Source of the DNA: Bacteroidota bacterium
GTDB taxonomy: Bacteria > Bacteroidota > Bacteroidia > Cytophagales > Cyclobacteriaceae
DNA length: 64,000 bases
Reading direction: 5' to 3'
NCBI GenBank assembly: GCA_023412765.1
Contig: JAEZBX010000036.1
Span: 1 to 64,000, forward strand
Part shown: in pieces, positions 34,150-43,757 of the stretch
Position numbering within the stretch: position 1 is the stretch's first letter
How the letters are laid out: each line of letters starts with the position of its first letter
Notes under the pieces: generated by a model
What the model was told of the DNA's origin: nothing
Databases searched by the model: none
What the model saw: the letters and a program-made list of their open reading frames with translations, nothing else
Made by a program: the position numbers and the translations under genes

Positions 34150-34268
34150 CCGAAGTCTGGCAATTAAGATTTTTCAATGAATTATTTCGATGTAGAAGAA
34201 GAGCAATAGCAAACTAACGCATGGGCTATTGACCCAAAAAGACATGGAAATCCAGAAATTCTGAAACG

Positions 34269-35534
34269 TTATTTTGAAGTTTTTTCAGTCTGACCTTCCA
34301 CGTTGAAGAGCGTGGTTAAAAGTTCTGAAAGTGTATCGGCTTCGCCTCTTTTACATGCGGCTTTAAGATGTAAGACTGGATACTTGAGCACCTTTTGCAT
34401 TAGCGAACGGCTCATTTCTTCCAGCTTTTGAGCTTCTTCCGGCTTTGCATTTTTTATAAAACGGGCAATCTCTTCTCTCCGAATCTGCTCCAGTGTATTT
34501 TTCAGCTTCTGAATGGTAGGCGAGATGATCATCTCCTTCGACCAATCTTCAAACTCCCGCAATGAATCCTGAATGATTGCCTTTACAGATGGTACGGATG
34601 CCATACGATTTTCAAGAGCTACATTCGTCTTCTCGCGAATGTCATCAAGGTTATATACAAGTGATCCAGGAATTTCATCCACTGCAGGTTCAATACTGCG
34701 CGGCATCGACAGATCAATAAAATATTTATGCTTTAGGAATTTCACTTTTCGCAGAAGCTCAACTGTAATCAGCGGTTGAGTACCAGAAACGGAACTTACT
34801 ATCACATCCGCATTCTGAATTTCAGAAGCAAGATCTTCAATACCACCAAACTTGAAATTGTATTTCTGCGCCAGCTTTTCCGCTTTATCCTGCGTGCGAT
34901 TTAATACAGTAACATTGTCCAGGCGGGTGTCAACAAGATTCAAACAGAAATCCTGGCCAATTTCTCCAACCCCAACGACCAGAACTTTAGGAATTCTGAT
35001 ATCAACGGTAAGGTCATCCGCCAGCTCCTTTGCTGCGTATGATATTGAGGCGGCGCCGTCCCTGAAAGATGTTTCCTGAACAACTCGTTTGTTAGCAAAA
35101 AATATGGTGTGCATTAGCCGGTGCAAAAATGGGCCAGCCATATTCTCATCGGCGCTCCACTGATATGCACTCTTTACCTGACCTGAAATTTGCAGGTCGC
35201 CGATCACCTGAGCGTCCAGACCCAGGGAGACCTCGAAAAGATGCATCACAGCGTCGTTACCGGAGAGACGGGTAAAATGTTGTTCAAATCCTGGTTCACA
35301 AAATTTTATCAATGACAGCCCTTTAAATATTTCTGCGGAAAAATCTTTTTCAGACAGATAATAGATCTCGGTACGATTACAGGTAGACACAATCAACACA
35401 TCGGTTGCCGACGTGTACGTACGAATAAATTGGTGCAATTTCTTGGTTGCACCCTCATTAAGTGAAACGTTCTCTCTGATCGCGACAGGGGCCGTCCTGT
35501 AAGTAAGCGCTAAAGCTTTAAAATTTTGTGTCAT
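34269..35534 (-). CDS. hemA: Glutamyl-tRNA reductase
   Basis: A 421-residue enzyme from the ATG at 35534 (MTQNFKALALTYRTAPV). The catalytic Cys lies in VLIVSTCNRTEIYYL, the NADP-binding Rossmann fold in VLVVGVGEIGQDF and the helical dimerisation domain at about 320-421. It reduces Glu-tRNA(Glu) to glutamate semialdehyde, the first step of heme and siroheme synthesis, which also serves the siroheme of NirB. Divergent from the HhH gene. Confidence 0.96.
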   Translation of the reverse strand: MTQNFKALALTYRTAPVAIRENVSLNEGATKKLHQFIRTYTSATDVLIVSTCNRTEIYYLSEKDFSAEIFKGLSLIKFCEPGFEQHFTRLSGNDAVMHLFEVSLGLDAQVIGDLQISGQVKSAYQWSADENMAGPFLHRLMHTIFFANKRVVQETSFRDGAASISYAAKELADDLTVDIRIPKVLVVGVGEIGQDFCLNLVDTRLDNVTVLNRTQDKAEKLAQKYNFKFGGIEDLASEIQNADVIVSSVSGTQPLITVELLRKVKFLKHKYFIDLSMPRSIEPAVDEIPGSLVYNLDDIREKTNVALENRMASVPSVKAIIQDSLREFEDWSKEMIISPTIQKLKNTLEQIRREEIARFIKNAKPEEAQKLEEMSRSLMQKVLKYPVLHLKAACKRGEADTLSELLTTLFNVEGQTEKTSK

Positions 35535-35701
35535 TGCGGAATACAAAAATAAACCCTGTGCTAGATAGATCTACTGACAAAAGTCAAATGTTGTAATTTA
35601 GAACGATTATAAATAAGCTTGGGGTTTATTGGGCGTCCAAAAGTCATTGGGCAAACGAATCGTTATAGAAAAAAGTTGCATTTTCGAACACCGTTGTTTG
35701 T

Positions 35702-36616
35702 ATGTTAAAAATTAGATATTGGATTAAGGATTTCTTTGGATTTCCCCGATCCCAGGTAAATGGATTTCTAGTCCTTTTTACTTTGTTGATCCTCCTGCTT
35801 TTTTCTGAGCCGGCGTGGCATTGGTGGACTTCTAACCGCCATCGCGATTTCGACGGCGACAGGGCAACTTTGGATAGCCTGATCGCTTTGTGGGACCAGA
35901 TGGATACAGCCGCACCGACCATTGCTACCATACCCAAAACTTTTTATTTCGATCCAAACAAGTCTACCGAACAGGAATTTGTCGAACTGGGTTTTTCTCC
36001 TGCACTGGCCTCTCGTATTATTCGATACCGTGAAAAAGGCGGGAAATTCCGGACAAAATCAGATGTGTTAAAAATTTATGGAATTGACACCGCGTTTTAC
36101 AAAAGCATTTATTCCTTTATCGCACTACCTGAGTCCACTTCGAAGTTCTCCAGAAAAGAAAAAACCTTTCCGGTCGTTGGAGCGGCTAAGGAGCCTGAAA
36201 AGAGGCAACGTTTTGACCTGAACAAGGCGGATACAGCGGCGTTAAAAGCGATAAAGGGTATAGGCGACAAACTGTCCGTGCGAATTGTAAAGTTTCGGGA
36301 TATTTTGGGCGGCTTTGTGTCGATGGATCAGTTGAAGGATGTGTACGGTTTAGATTCGTTGGTCATCAAGAAGTTGGTTGAAGACACATTTATCGAAGAC
36401 AATTTTATGCCGACAAGACTCGACCTTAACCAGGCTACTGAACGAGAACTTTCGGCTCATCCATACATCAACAAAATGGCTAAAGTCATTGTCTCCTATC
36501 GATTTCAACATGGTGATTTCGAAACCGTGGAAGATATTCGCAAGGTGGTAAAACTGGACGAAGAAAGATTTCAGAAAATTTTGCCTTATATAGAAGTGAA
36601 GGCAAAACACGATTGA
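35702..36616 (+). CDS. ComEA-like helix-hairpin-helix protein
   Basis: A 304-residue protein with one N-terminal membrane segment (about 20-38: GFLVLFTLLILLLF) and three HhH units of the ComEA type: FDPNKSTEQEFVELGFSPALASRII, FDLNKADTAALKAIKGIGDKLSVRIV and LDLNQATERELSAHPYINKMAKVIV. Such proteins bind DNA non-specifically; the membrane anchor would place the domain in the periplasm if the orientation is N-in, as for ComEA in DNA uptake (inference). It ends 44 bp before the helicase gene. Confidence 0.87.
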   Translation: MLKIRYWIKDFFGFPRSQVNGFLVLFTLLILLLFSEPAWHWWTSNRHRDFDGDRATLDSLIALWDQMDTAAPTIATIPKTFYFDPNKSTEQEFVELGFSPALASRIIRYREKGGKFRTKSDVLKIYGIDTAFYKSIYSFIALPESTSKFSRKEKTFPVVGAAKEPEKRQRFDLNKADTAALKAIKGIGDKLSVRIVKFRDILGGFVSMDQLKDVYGLDSLVIKKLVEDTFIEDNFMPTRLDLNQATERELSAHPYINKMAKVIVSYRFQHGDFETVEDIRKVVKLDEERFQKILPYIEVKAKHD

Positions 36617-36660
36617 TACCAATTTGTCACTGAAAGAATTTCTACTACCTTATAAACCAA

Positions 36661-39600
36661 ATGGCAGACTCAGCAAAAAGCATTTTGCAAACTTATTTGC
36701 GAAGGCTCACGAATCTATCAGGGAATAACAGGTCGTTGCTATTACTGCGGCTCCACGCCGAGCAATTGATAGATCTCCACAATTTTAGCTTTCTAAACGG
36801 GGAAAAATCTTTCGAAATAATTACCGCCTTGATTCAAGGTAGGAGCAAACAACTTTGTCCGGTCCTTGATAGCCGCATGGAAGCGAGCAACGAACAAAGC
36901 GGAAGATTAAAGAAGCTACAGCGGATACACCGGTTCATTTTTGAAGAACGCGGTTCCAACGATTTGCATGTAGGGTGGCCTTTTGTGAGAGGTAAATTTT
37001 CTGATGGGACGCCGGCAAGGTGTCCGTTACTTTTTTTTCCAGTGTCTCTCGTGCAGGAGGGCAATCAGTGGGTCTTACAACCGAGGGAAGATGTCGGCAT
37101 TACCTTTAACAAGTCATTTCTTCTTGCATTTGCTTTTTATAACAAGGTGAAGTTGGAAGATGACTTGCTCGAAACGAACTTCGAAGACTTTGAAAAGGAT
37201 AGCATCTCATTCCGCACAGAATTGTATCAGTTACTGGATGGAAAAATTGAGTTAAACTTCAATGCTGAAAATTTTGGTGATGAACTGATCCCATTCCAGG
37301 AATTCAAAAAAGAATCATTTGAAAGCAAGCAGCGAAAAGGCGAATTGAAGCTGTTCCCGGAAGCTGTGTTGGGTATATTCCCGCAGGCAGGGTCACATCT
37401 TGTTCCCGATTACCTCAACCTTATTGAAAATGAGACATTTCAGGACTTAGAGGATTTTTTTCAGAAGAAGAATAAATCCGGAACTGAACCCGAACATAAC
37501 AGCAATCATATCAGGGAGGAGAAAATATTCGCGCCATTCCAACTCGACGCCTACCAGGAAAACGCCATTAAAACAATTAAGAATGGTAATTCAATAGTAG
37601 TTCAGGGTCCGCCTGGTACAGGCAAATCACAGCTCATTTGCAACTTGCTATCCGACGCGATGGCGAGTGGCAAGAAAGCGTTGCTCGTATGTCAGAAACG
37701 TGCAGCACTTGATGTTGTGTATGAACGATTAACGAATATCGGCCTTAACGACTTTCTTGGTCTCGTGCACGACTTCCGAAATGATAGAAAGGAACTCTAC
37801 TCAAAGATAGCTTCTCAGATTGATCGCGTGGAAGAGTATCGGACGCTTAACCGTAGCGTTGACGTTATTCAAACCGAAAGAAAATTTTACCAGGTGTGTC
37901 GCCGGATCGATCAGATCTCCGAAGAGCTTCAGGAATTCAAAGACACCTTGTTTGATGATCGGGAATGCGGACTATCTGTGAAGGAACTGTATCTGACGTC
38001 GGACCTGGATCAACCCTCAATTAACATTCGGCAGCAGTATCAATATTTTACTTTTCCTACCATTGATGATTTTCTAAGAAAACAACGCAACTATGTTCAG
38101 TATGCGTCGAGGTATGAAGGTCAGGATTATGTTTGGCGTGATCGAAAATCGTTTGCCAACTTTCAACCTACTGACGAAAAAGAAATAGAGAAGATACTCG
38201 CCTATATCCCGAAATACCAACAAAAGATTGCGACAGCAATCGAGAAGGAATTGGGAATAAGACTTAACCTCCAGGACTGTGAAGCACTATCACTTAAAGA
38301 GGCTGACATTCTCGGAATGATCAGTGTTCTGAAAGATGATGAGACTTACCGGTATTTTCAGGCAATGTGGGATGAAAATGACGACGAAACAAGTTTGCTA
38401 TGGCTCTCGAACGTTGAGCGCATGACGATGAATTGTTTCGAAGGAGAAAATCCCGAAGTTACAATTCCCAACAATCAACTTGGAGTTTTCCAGGAAGCGC
38501 TTCAACATCGCATGGATGCCAGAACAAATCTTTTTCGGTGGATCATGTGGGAATTGTTCTCAAAGGAAAAGATAATGGTGAAGCGTGTTCTTGTCGCGAA
38601 CTCACTTTCGTATAACAAAGTTGGACTTAATATTCTCGAGCAGCGCATAGACAGCAGGTTGAACCTGGAGCACCACCTTACATCTTTGAAGAAGAAAATG
38701 TGGCTTGCAAATGTTCCGACAGACTATCAGAAAGAAACACTTAGGATTTGGTTTGATAAGCAAAAGCTTGCTACTCGGGCGAAACTGATCTTCAATACAC
38801 TGCGAGAAGTAAGGGACGCAATAATTTTACCGCAATACACCAGGCAACAGTTTATCTCGCTGATGAAAAGGTTGCTCTTCATTGTAAACGACTTGCCCGC
38901 CAAGAAGGAAGAATGGCTTCGATACCTAACGCGATATCAGATCAGTCAACTGATTTTTGATCCGACGCTGGAGAAAGAATTCATAAGGACACTAAAGCGA
39001 GATTTCGATAACCTTGCCGAGTACGACAAGCTAAGAGAGCAGGTAAGTTTTGATGAGAAGGAAGTTATAACGAAACTGTTTGATCACCTGGGTGAGTGGG
39101 ATGCTGATAAGATGGAAAGTCTTTTTCAGAATTCACTTCGGCTAACCTGGATTGATCATATCGAAACTAAATATCCTATCCTTCGCGCTGTGTCCTCCTT
39201 GAAGATGGAATCGTTGCAAAACGAGCTGCAGCTTCTCGTCTCCGACAAACAGAATCTTTGCAGGCAAATCTTACTGGTGAAGGTTCGTGAGTATGTCTAT
39301 GAACGACTTGAGTATAATAGACTCAACAACCTGGTAACCTATCGCGATCTCCTCCATCAGGTGACCAAAAAGAAGAAGCTATGGCCGTTGAGAAAACTGA
39401 TCGCTGATTTTAATCATGAATTGTTCCAATTGATGCCATGCTGGTTAGCATCACCTGAATCTGTATCAGCTATCTTTCCCATGGAAGAACTGTTCGACAT
39501 AGTCATCTTCGACGAGGCTTCGCAGTGTTTTTCGGAGCGAGGGATTCCATCAATGTACAGAGGTAAACAAATTTTTATTGCCGGTGATGACAAGCAACTT

Positions 39601-40680
39601 CGTCCAAGTGAATTATACCAGGCGCGCTGGGACGAAGAGACCGAAGAGCCGGATGCAGAAGTGGAGTCTTTGCTGGAATTGGCGAAGCGATATCTTCCAT
39701 CAGTTCACCTTCAAGGACATTACAGAAGTCAGACTATCGAGTTGATCGATTTTTCAAATGAGTATTTCTATGAAGGGCGCCTTCAATTATTACCTCACCG
39801 CGATATCCTAAATCATGCCTCACCCGCAATTGAATATTGTAAGATTGATGGTGTGTGGGAGAAGCATACCAATGTGATGGAGGCCGGAACCGTTGTAGAA
39901 AAGGTGTTTGAAATTCTGGAACATTATCCTGACAAAGAAATCGGAGTAGTTACCTTCAATGCACCGCAACAGGTGCTCATCATGGATCTTCTCGATGCTG
40001 AATCTGAGCGACGTGGCACTGGGATCCCTTCCTCATTATTTGTAAAAAACATTGAGAATGTTCAAGGGGATGAAAAGGATATAATTATTTTTTCCATTGG
40101 GTATGCTCCTGGAAAGAAAGGACGGATGACCATGCAATTCGGTAGCCTGAATACAGCTGGCGGTGAGAATAGGCTAAACGTCGCGGTGACACGCGCCAGG
40201 GAAAAGATAATCCTGGTGACCAGCATCTGGCCGGAACAGCTGAAAGTTGACAAAGTGAAAAACGAAGGTCCGAAGCTTTTGCGAAAATACCTTCAATATG
40301 CACAGGCTGTAAATGATCGGACTTACCAACCGCATTCAAAAGCACCCGTTACGATGAGTAAGGAATGGTACCTCAGCAACCGGATCAAGCAGTGGGGAGA
40401 AGACCGTCTTGATAAATTTGTTTTTCAGACAGATGCGTTACCCTTTTCTGACGTCGACGTACTCCAGGAAGACAAGCACCTTGGTATTATTCTCACTGAC
40501 GATGTTCGTTATCTTACCAGTTTATCTGTAAAGCATTCTCATGCCTATATTCCTGCAATTCTCACGCAAAAGAACTGGAAGTATCAAATGGTGTATAGTA
40601 GAAACTTTTGGAAAGACCGTCAGAAAATTGAAGCGGGTTTGATGGTGTTTATCGGATCCCAGGTCCCTCAGAAGGGATAG
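36661..40680 (+). CDS. SF1 (UPF1-like) helicase, DUF4011 type, degenerate nuclease tail
   Basis: A 1339-residue protein. Residues about 1-230 resemble the DUF4011-type N-terminal domain (ARCPLLFFPVSLV). The SF1 motor has Walker A VVQGPPGTGKSQLICNL (about 311-327), a long helical insert (about 380-940), Walker B IVIFDEASQCFSERG (about 947), GDDKQLRPSELYQ, LQGHYRSQTIELIDFS (about 1020), NVQGDEKDIIIFSIG (about 1136) and NVAVTRAREKIILV (about 1172). The last 100 residues are laid out like the Vsr/restriction-type tail of such proteins, but the catalytic ECDG-like stretch reads IILTDD, so I expect no nuclease activity. Long stand-alone helicases of this type occur both as housekeeping and as defence proteins; no defence partner is visible. 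Overlaps the SET gene by 13 bp. Confidence 0.85.
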   Translation: MADSAKSILQTYLRRLTNLSGNNRSLLLLRLHAEQLIDLHNFSFLNGEKSFEIITALIQGRSKQLCPVLDSRMEASNEQSGRLKKLQRIHRFIFEERGSNDLHVGWPFVRGKFSDGTPARCPLLFFPVSLVQEGNQWVLQPREDVGITFNKSFLLAFAFYNKVKLEDDLLETNFEDFEKDSISFRTELYQLLDGKIELNFNAENFGDELIPFQEFKKESFESKQRKGELKLFPEAVLGIFPQAGSHLVPDYLNLIENETFQDLEDFFQKKNKSGTEPEHNSNHIREEKIFAPFQLDAYQENAIKTIKNGNSIVVQGPPGTGKSQLICNLLSDAMASGKKALLVCQKRAALDVVYERLTNIGLNDFLGLVHDFRNDRKELYSKIASQIDRVEEYRTLNRSVDVIQTERKFYQVCRRIDQISEELQEFKDTLFDDRECGLSVKELYLTSDLDQPSINIRQQYQYFTFPTIDDFLRKQRNYVQYASRYEGQDYVWRDRKSFANFQPTDEKEIEKILAYIPKYQQKIATAIEKELGIRLNLQDCEALSLKEADILGMISVLKDDETYRYFQAMWDENDDETSLLWLSNVERMTMNCFEGENPEVTIPNNQLGVFQEALQHRMDARTNLFRWIMWELFSKEKIMVKRVLVANSLSYNKVGLNILEQRIDSRLNLEHHLTSLKKKMWLANVPTDYQKETLRIWFDKQKLATRAKLIFNTLREVRDAIILPQYTRQQFISLMKRLLFIVNDLPAKKEEWLRYLTRYQISQLIFDPTLEKEFIRTLKRDFDNLAEYDKLREQVSFDEKEVITKLFDHLGEWDADKMESLFQNSLRLTWIDHIETKYPILRAVSSLKMESLQNELQLLVSDKQNLCRQILLVKVREYVYERLEYNRLNNLVTYRDLLHQVTKKKKLWPLRKLIADFNHELFQLMPCWLASPESVSAIFPMEELFDIVIFDEASQCFSERGIPSMYRGKQIFIAGDDKQLRPSELYQARWDEETEEPDAEVESLLELAKRYLPSVHLQGHYRSQTIELIDFSNEYFYEGRLQLLPHRDILNHASPAIEYCKIDGVWEKHTNVMEAGTVVEKVFEILEHYPDKEIGVVTFNAPQQVLIMDLLDAESERRGTGIPSSLFVKNIENVQGDEKDIIIFSIGYAPGKKGRMTMQFGSLNTAGGENRLNVAVTRAREKIILVTSIWPEQLKVDKVKNEGPKLLRKYLQYAQAVNDRTYQPHSKAPVTMSKEWYLSNRIKQWGEDRLDKFVFQTDALPFSDVDVLQEDKHLGIILTDDVRYLTSLSVKHSHAYIPAILTQKNWKYQMVYSRNFWKDRQKIEAGLMVFIGSQVPQKG

Positions 40681-41321
40681 GTGACTTTGGTAGATCGAAT
40701 ATTAATCATCTGGGCTTCGCCATTAAGCCTACCGTGTACCGGGCAATAGCATGATAAGATGGAGTTCATCATTTCGTTACCCTTAGCGATATTGATGGCT
40801 TTTTCACGAACAACAGGATCAAGTATATGAATTAACGGTTGGTCTACCGACATAAGAAAGGGAAAAGCTTCAAGTAGATGCTCGTCCCAAATATGGTAGT
40901 AACGCACCAGGTCATCAGGATAAATTATATGTCGACCAGTTCCTTCCTCCGGAACAACTTCAAAAGGTTCTTCCAGATTAAGATAGCCGTAGTCGTCTGT
41001 TAGTTGATCGCCAGGATAAATGTCGCGGATAGCGATTTCAAATTCGTAGGCAGTTGTGATGCAATTTGAATTGGAACTATGATTGATGAATCTCGCATTG
41101 TCCCAGCAAAGAATATAATTTCCCTCAGGATTTCGGTAAGTATATGTATCGAGCACCTTTTGGTAAAGGGGATCCATACTTCGAACTTGTTCGCTTGTGA
41201 AAATTCTATCCAACTTATCCAGGGCCCAGGTGATGGTGCCCTTAGGTATCAGTTTCGTTGCAACAACTCCATACCCGATTTGTTCGCTTATGAACTGCAG
41301 TTCGGTATGAGGGTGGATCAT
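40668..41321 (-). CDS. SET-domain protein, probable lysine methyltransferase
   Basis: A 217-residue protein from the ATG at 41321 (MIHPHTELQFISE). The SET signature is present: IGYGVVATKLIPKGTITW (N-SET, with GxG), ARFINHSSNSNCITT (the NHS/C core that binds AdoMet) and DIYPGDQLTDDYGYLN (catalytic Tyr). A C-terminal region with Cys/His (SCYCPVHGRL) may bind zinc as in post-SET. SET enzymes methylate lysine; bacterial versions are sporadic and targets unknown. Overlaps the convergent helicase gene. Confidence 0.9.
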   Translation of the reverse strand: MIHPHTELQFISEQIGYGVVATKLIPKGTITWALDKLDRIFTSEQVRSMDPLYQKVLDTYTYRNPEGNYILCWDNARFINHSSNSNCITTAYEFEIAIRDIYPGDQLTDDYGYLNLEEPFEVVPEEGTGRHIIYPDDLVRYYHIWDEHLLEAFPFLMSVDQPLIHILDPVVREKAINIAKGNEMMNSILSCYCPVHGRLNGEAQMINIRSTKVTYPF

Positions 41322-41382
41322 AATGTTGTGCGGTATACAAAATAAAGACAACTTTTAAACACATTCAAGAAAGCGGTGAAAT

Positions 41383-41415
41383 AAAAAAAGAAGCCGGACA
41401 TTTCTGCCCGACTTC
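41383..41415 (-). terminator. Rho-independent terminator of glnII
   Basis: On the minus strand a GAAGTCGG/CCGGCTTC stem (one G-U) with a 10-base loop is followed by a run of seven T residues (complement of 41383-41389). It lies 34 bp after the glnII stop. Confidence 0.85.
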
Positions 41416-41448
41416 AAACTACAACCAGACGCCCTGAAAGAAAAATTC

Positions 41449-42483
41449 TTATAGACTGTTCACGCTGGCGTAAGCAGGAACAGTTTTAACGGTCTTTATA
41501 ATTCTTGCCGCCACCTTATATGGATCAGCTGAAGAATTTGGTCGGCGATCTTCCAGCCATCCTTTCCAGTCGTTCTCAACGGTAGCGATAGGTATTCTGA
41601 TGGATGCACCACGATCGGAAACTCCATATGAAAATTTGTCGATTGACTGAGTTTCGTGTTTACCGGTAAGTCTCAGGTGATTGTCGGCGCCGTATACTTC
41701 GATATGATCCTTTACATAAGGAGCAAATGCCTGGCAAACGGTATCGTAGGTTTTCTTCGATCCGCAAGTGCGTAATAAATCATTGGAAAAATTAGCATGC
41801 ATACCCGAGCCATTCCAGTCGGTAGCTCCCAGTGGTTTACAATGCCAGTTAATGGCTATACCATATTTTTCACCAGTTCTTTCCAGAAGGTACCGCGCAA
41901 CCCACATCTGATCACCCGCTGCCTTTGCACCTTTAGCAAAAATCTGGAACTCCCATTGTCCTGTAGCTACTTCAGAATTAATCCCTTCGACATTTATTCC
42001 TGCCTCGAGACAAAGATCGAGATGCTCTTCTACGATATGACGTCCAAAAGCATTCTTCGCACCGACCGAACAATAGTAGGGTCCTTGAGGTGCCGGATAT
42101 CCGCTGGCAGGGAAGCCAAGGGGCTTGTCAGTCTGCGGATTCCACAGAAAGTATTCCTGCTCAAATCCAAACCAGAAGTCATTGTCGTCGTCGTCGATCG
42201 TTGACCTTCCATTGGAAATGTGCGGTGTACCATCCGCGTTAAGAACTTCGCTCATCACAAGGTATGCGTTCTTACGTCCTGGATCCGGGAATATAGCAAC
42301 CGGCTGGAGCAAACAGTCTGAAGAATGGCCAGTAGCCTGTTCGGTAGAACTTCCGTCGAATGACCATAGGGGACAGCTATCAAGCTTACCATCGAAATTC
42401 TTAACGATTTTTGTTTTGCTGCGAAGGCTCTGGGTCGGCTTGTAACCGTCGAGCCAGATGTACTCAAGTTTCGTCTTGGACAT
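41449..42483 (-). CDS. glnII: Glutamine synthetase, type II (eukaryote-like)
   Basis: A 344-residue GSII. Motifs: LEYIWLDGYKPTQSLRSKTK and WSFDGSSTEQATGHSSDC (beta-grasp half), FGFEQEYFLWNPQTDKP (metal Glu residues), GINVEGINSEVATGQWEFQI, NWHCKPLGATDWNGSGMHANFS (ATP and ammonia site) and DRGASIRIP. This short type, usual in eukaryotes and some Bacteroidota, makes glutamine from glutamate, ammonia and ATP. It follows the porin gene by 63 bp and ends at its own terminator, so it is the second gene of a porin-glnII unit in the ammonium module. Confidence 0.97.
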   Translation of the reverse strand: MSKTKLEYIWLDGYKPTQSLRSKTKIVKNFDGKLDSCPLWSFDGSSTEQATGHSSDCLLQPVAIFPDPGRKNAYLVMSEVLNADGTPHISNGRSTIDDDDNDFWFGFEQEYFLWNPQTDKPLGFPASGYPAPQGPYYCSVGAKNAFGRHIVEEHLDLCLEAGINVEGINSEVATGQWEFQIFAKGAKAAGDQMWVARYLLERTGEKYGIAINWHCKPLGATDWNGSGMHANFSNDLLRTCGSKKTYDTVCQAFAPYVKDHIEVYGADNHLRLTGKHETQSIDKFSYGVSDRGASIRIPIATVENDWKGWLEDRRPNSSADPYKVAARIIKTVKTVPAYASVNSL

Positions 42484-42546
42484 AGTAGTAGTTGTTTGTT
42501 GTAGTATTTATTTGTTGGTTGTTAGTTGTCTGTAGTCTGTTGTCTG
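42484..42546. repeat. Low-complexity TTG/GTAGT leader of glnII
   Basis: The whole gap between porin and glnII is made of TTGTT, GTAGT and GTCTGT words on the plus strand, so the glnII transcript leader would be almost pure A/C-rich repeats. No dyad or Shine-Dalgarno site is visible. Confidence 0.75.
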
Positions 42547-43710
42547 TTAGAATTTGTACACAGCCGCAAAAAGCAGCGAGAACATTGAATCTGTAGCATC
42601 ACCATCTTTATCGAGGAAGGAGTTCTCTGAAGTTTTATCAAGTCTGATTTCAGGGATCAACATCAGATTGCCAACAGAAATATTTCCTGATGCGGTTAAT
42701 GCAACTACGCTTCCGTCACCATTGTTATCAAGACCAATTATTCCCAGGTGACCTTTTTTCTCTGAAAAATATTCGCCGCGCAATCCCAATGCAAAGGCAT
42801 CCGACAGGGTGAACTTTGGATAAACAGCGAATCCGTAAAAAGATGTGGCATCGCCGTCTGAATCACTTATTGAACCTGGTGCTGTAAACTCTTCGCCTGA
42901 AGCAACTGTCTGATAGGAAGTGTTAAAGCCCAGGTAGAATTTGTCCGACAGGTTATATCCCAACGTGAGGTCGGCTTGAAACAGGCTACCTGCCGATGTA
43001 ATTAATTCTCCATTGTCATCAAATGGGAAGTCATCTTCGTCAAGCTTTCCATCCTGATCACCATAGAGAAGATTCAACCATACTCCACCGGCATCAGAAG
43101 TTTTTCCAAGCTGTGCGCCTAACGTATACGTGTTAAGCGGGTTAAACTCCAGAAGGTCAGTTGGATTCATTACGGCAAGCTTTCCTACAACTCCACCGCC
43201 AAAATCAAAATCAGCACGCAAACCAGTGTGTGTAAAGGGTCCGTACGAGAATAGATAGGAGGTTGAATAGTTCACGTTAACCGTTGGCGATATTACTTCA
43301 TAACCTAAGAAGGTATTGAACTGTCCCATGTTAAGGGTGACCGCATCGCTAAGTTTCAGGTATGCAAACATCTGGTTTATGATCCGTTGACCAGTAAACC
43401 CTTCTTCAGCGAAGACCGCGTCTTTTCCTCTCGGTCCGAAAACCAAATCGGCAACAAAGCCTACCTTTTCGCCATTATATGCGGCGATAAGGTTTGCCAT
43501 GCCCAGGGAGAAGCCTTTCAGGTTTGCAAATGCAGACGATGGTCCATAACCGCCTAGTTCGCTGTTCTCTGAACCGAGTGCAGTTCGTGCATACACGTCA
43601 ATGGATCCGGACAATGTAAAAGTTCTTGTGCTATCGGCGTCCTGACTGAATGCTGCAGTAGACATTAGCAAGGCAACGAAGAGGCAAAGACATATTTTAT
43701 TGGTTTTCAT
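42547..43710 (-). CDS. Outer-membrane porin (OmpL-like beta-barrel)
   Basis: A 387-residue protein with a signal peptide (MKTNKICLCLFVALLMSTAAFSQ) and a barrel-like series of amphipathic strands ending in the terminal aromatic LLFAAVYKF. Acidic, Ca-like loops are frequent (DGDATSFYGF, DNNGDGSVVAL, DKDGDATDSMF). It fits the OmpL-like/BBP2 group of putative porins. Operon order porin-glnII and the neighbouring amtB suggest that it lets ammonium or another nitrogen source through the outer membrane (inference). Confidence 0.85.
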   Translation of the reverse strand: MKTNKICLCLFVALLMSTAAFSQDADSTRTFTLSGSIDVYARTALGSENSELGGYGPSSAFANLKGFSLGMANLIAAYNGEKVGFVADLVFGPRGKDAVFAEEGFTGQRIINQMFAYLKLSDAVTLNMGQFNTFLGYEVISPTVNVNYSTSYLFSYGPFTHTGLRADFDFGGGVVGKLAVMNPTDLLEFNPLNTYTLGAQLGKTSDAGGVWLNLLYGDQDGKLDEDDFPFDDNGELITSAGSLFQADLTLGYNLSDKFYLGFNTSYQTVASGEEFTAPGSISDSDGDATSFYGFAVYPKFTLSDAFALGLRGEYFSEKKGHLGIIGLDNNGDGSVVALTASGNISVGNLMLIPEIRLDKTSENSFLDKDGDATDSMFSLLFAAVYKF

Positions 43711-43757
43711 ATTTTGTTTAAGGATTTGAGTAAGTGAATGTGCAAGGTTCTCCGGGC

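Noticed and set aside
36661..40680. Defence island centred on the DUF4011-type helicase
   Set aside because: No methylase, nuclease partner or other defence gene lies nearby; neighbours are housekeeping genes.
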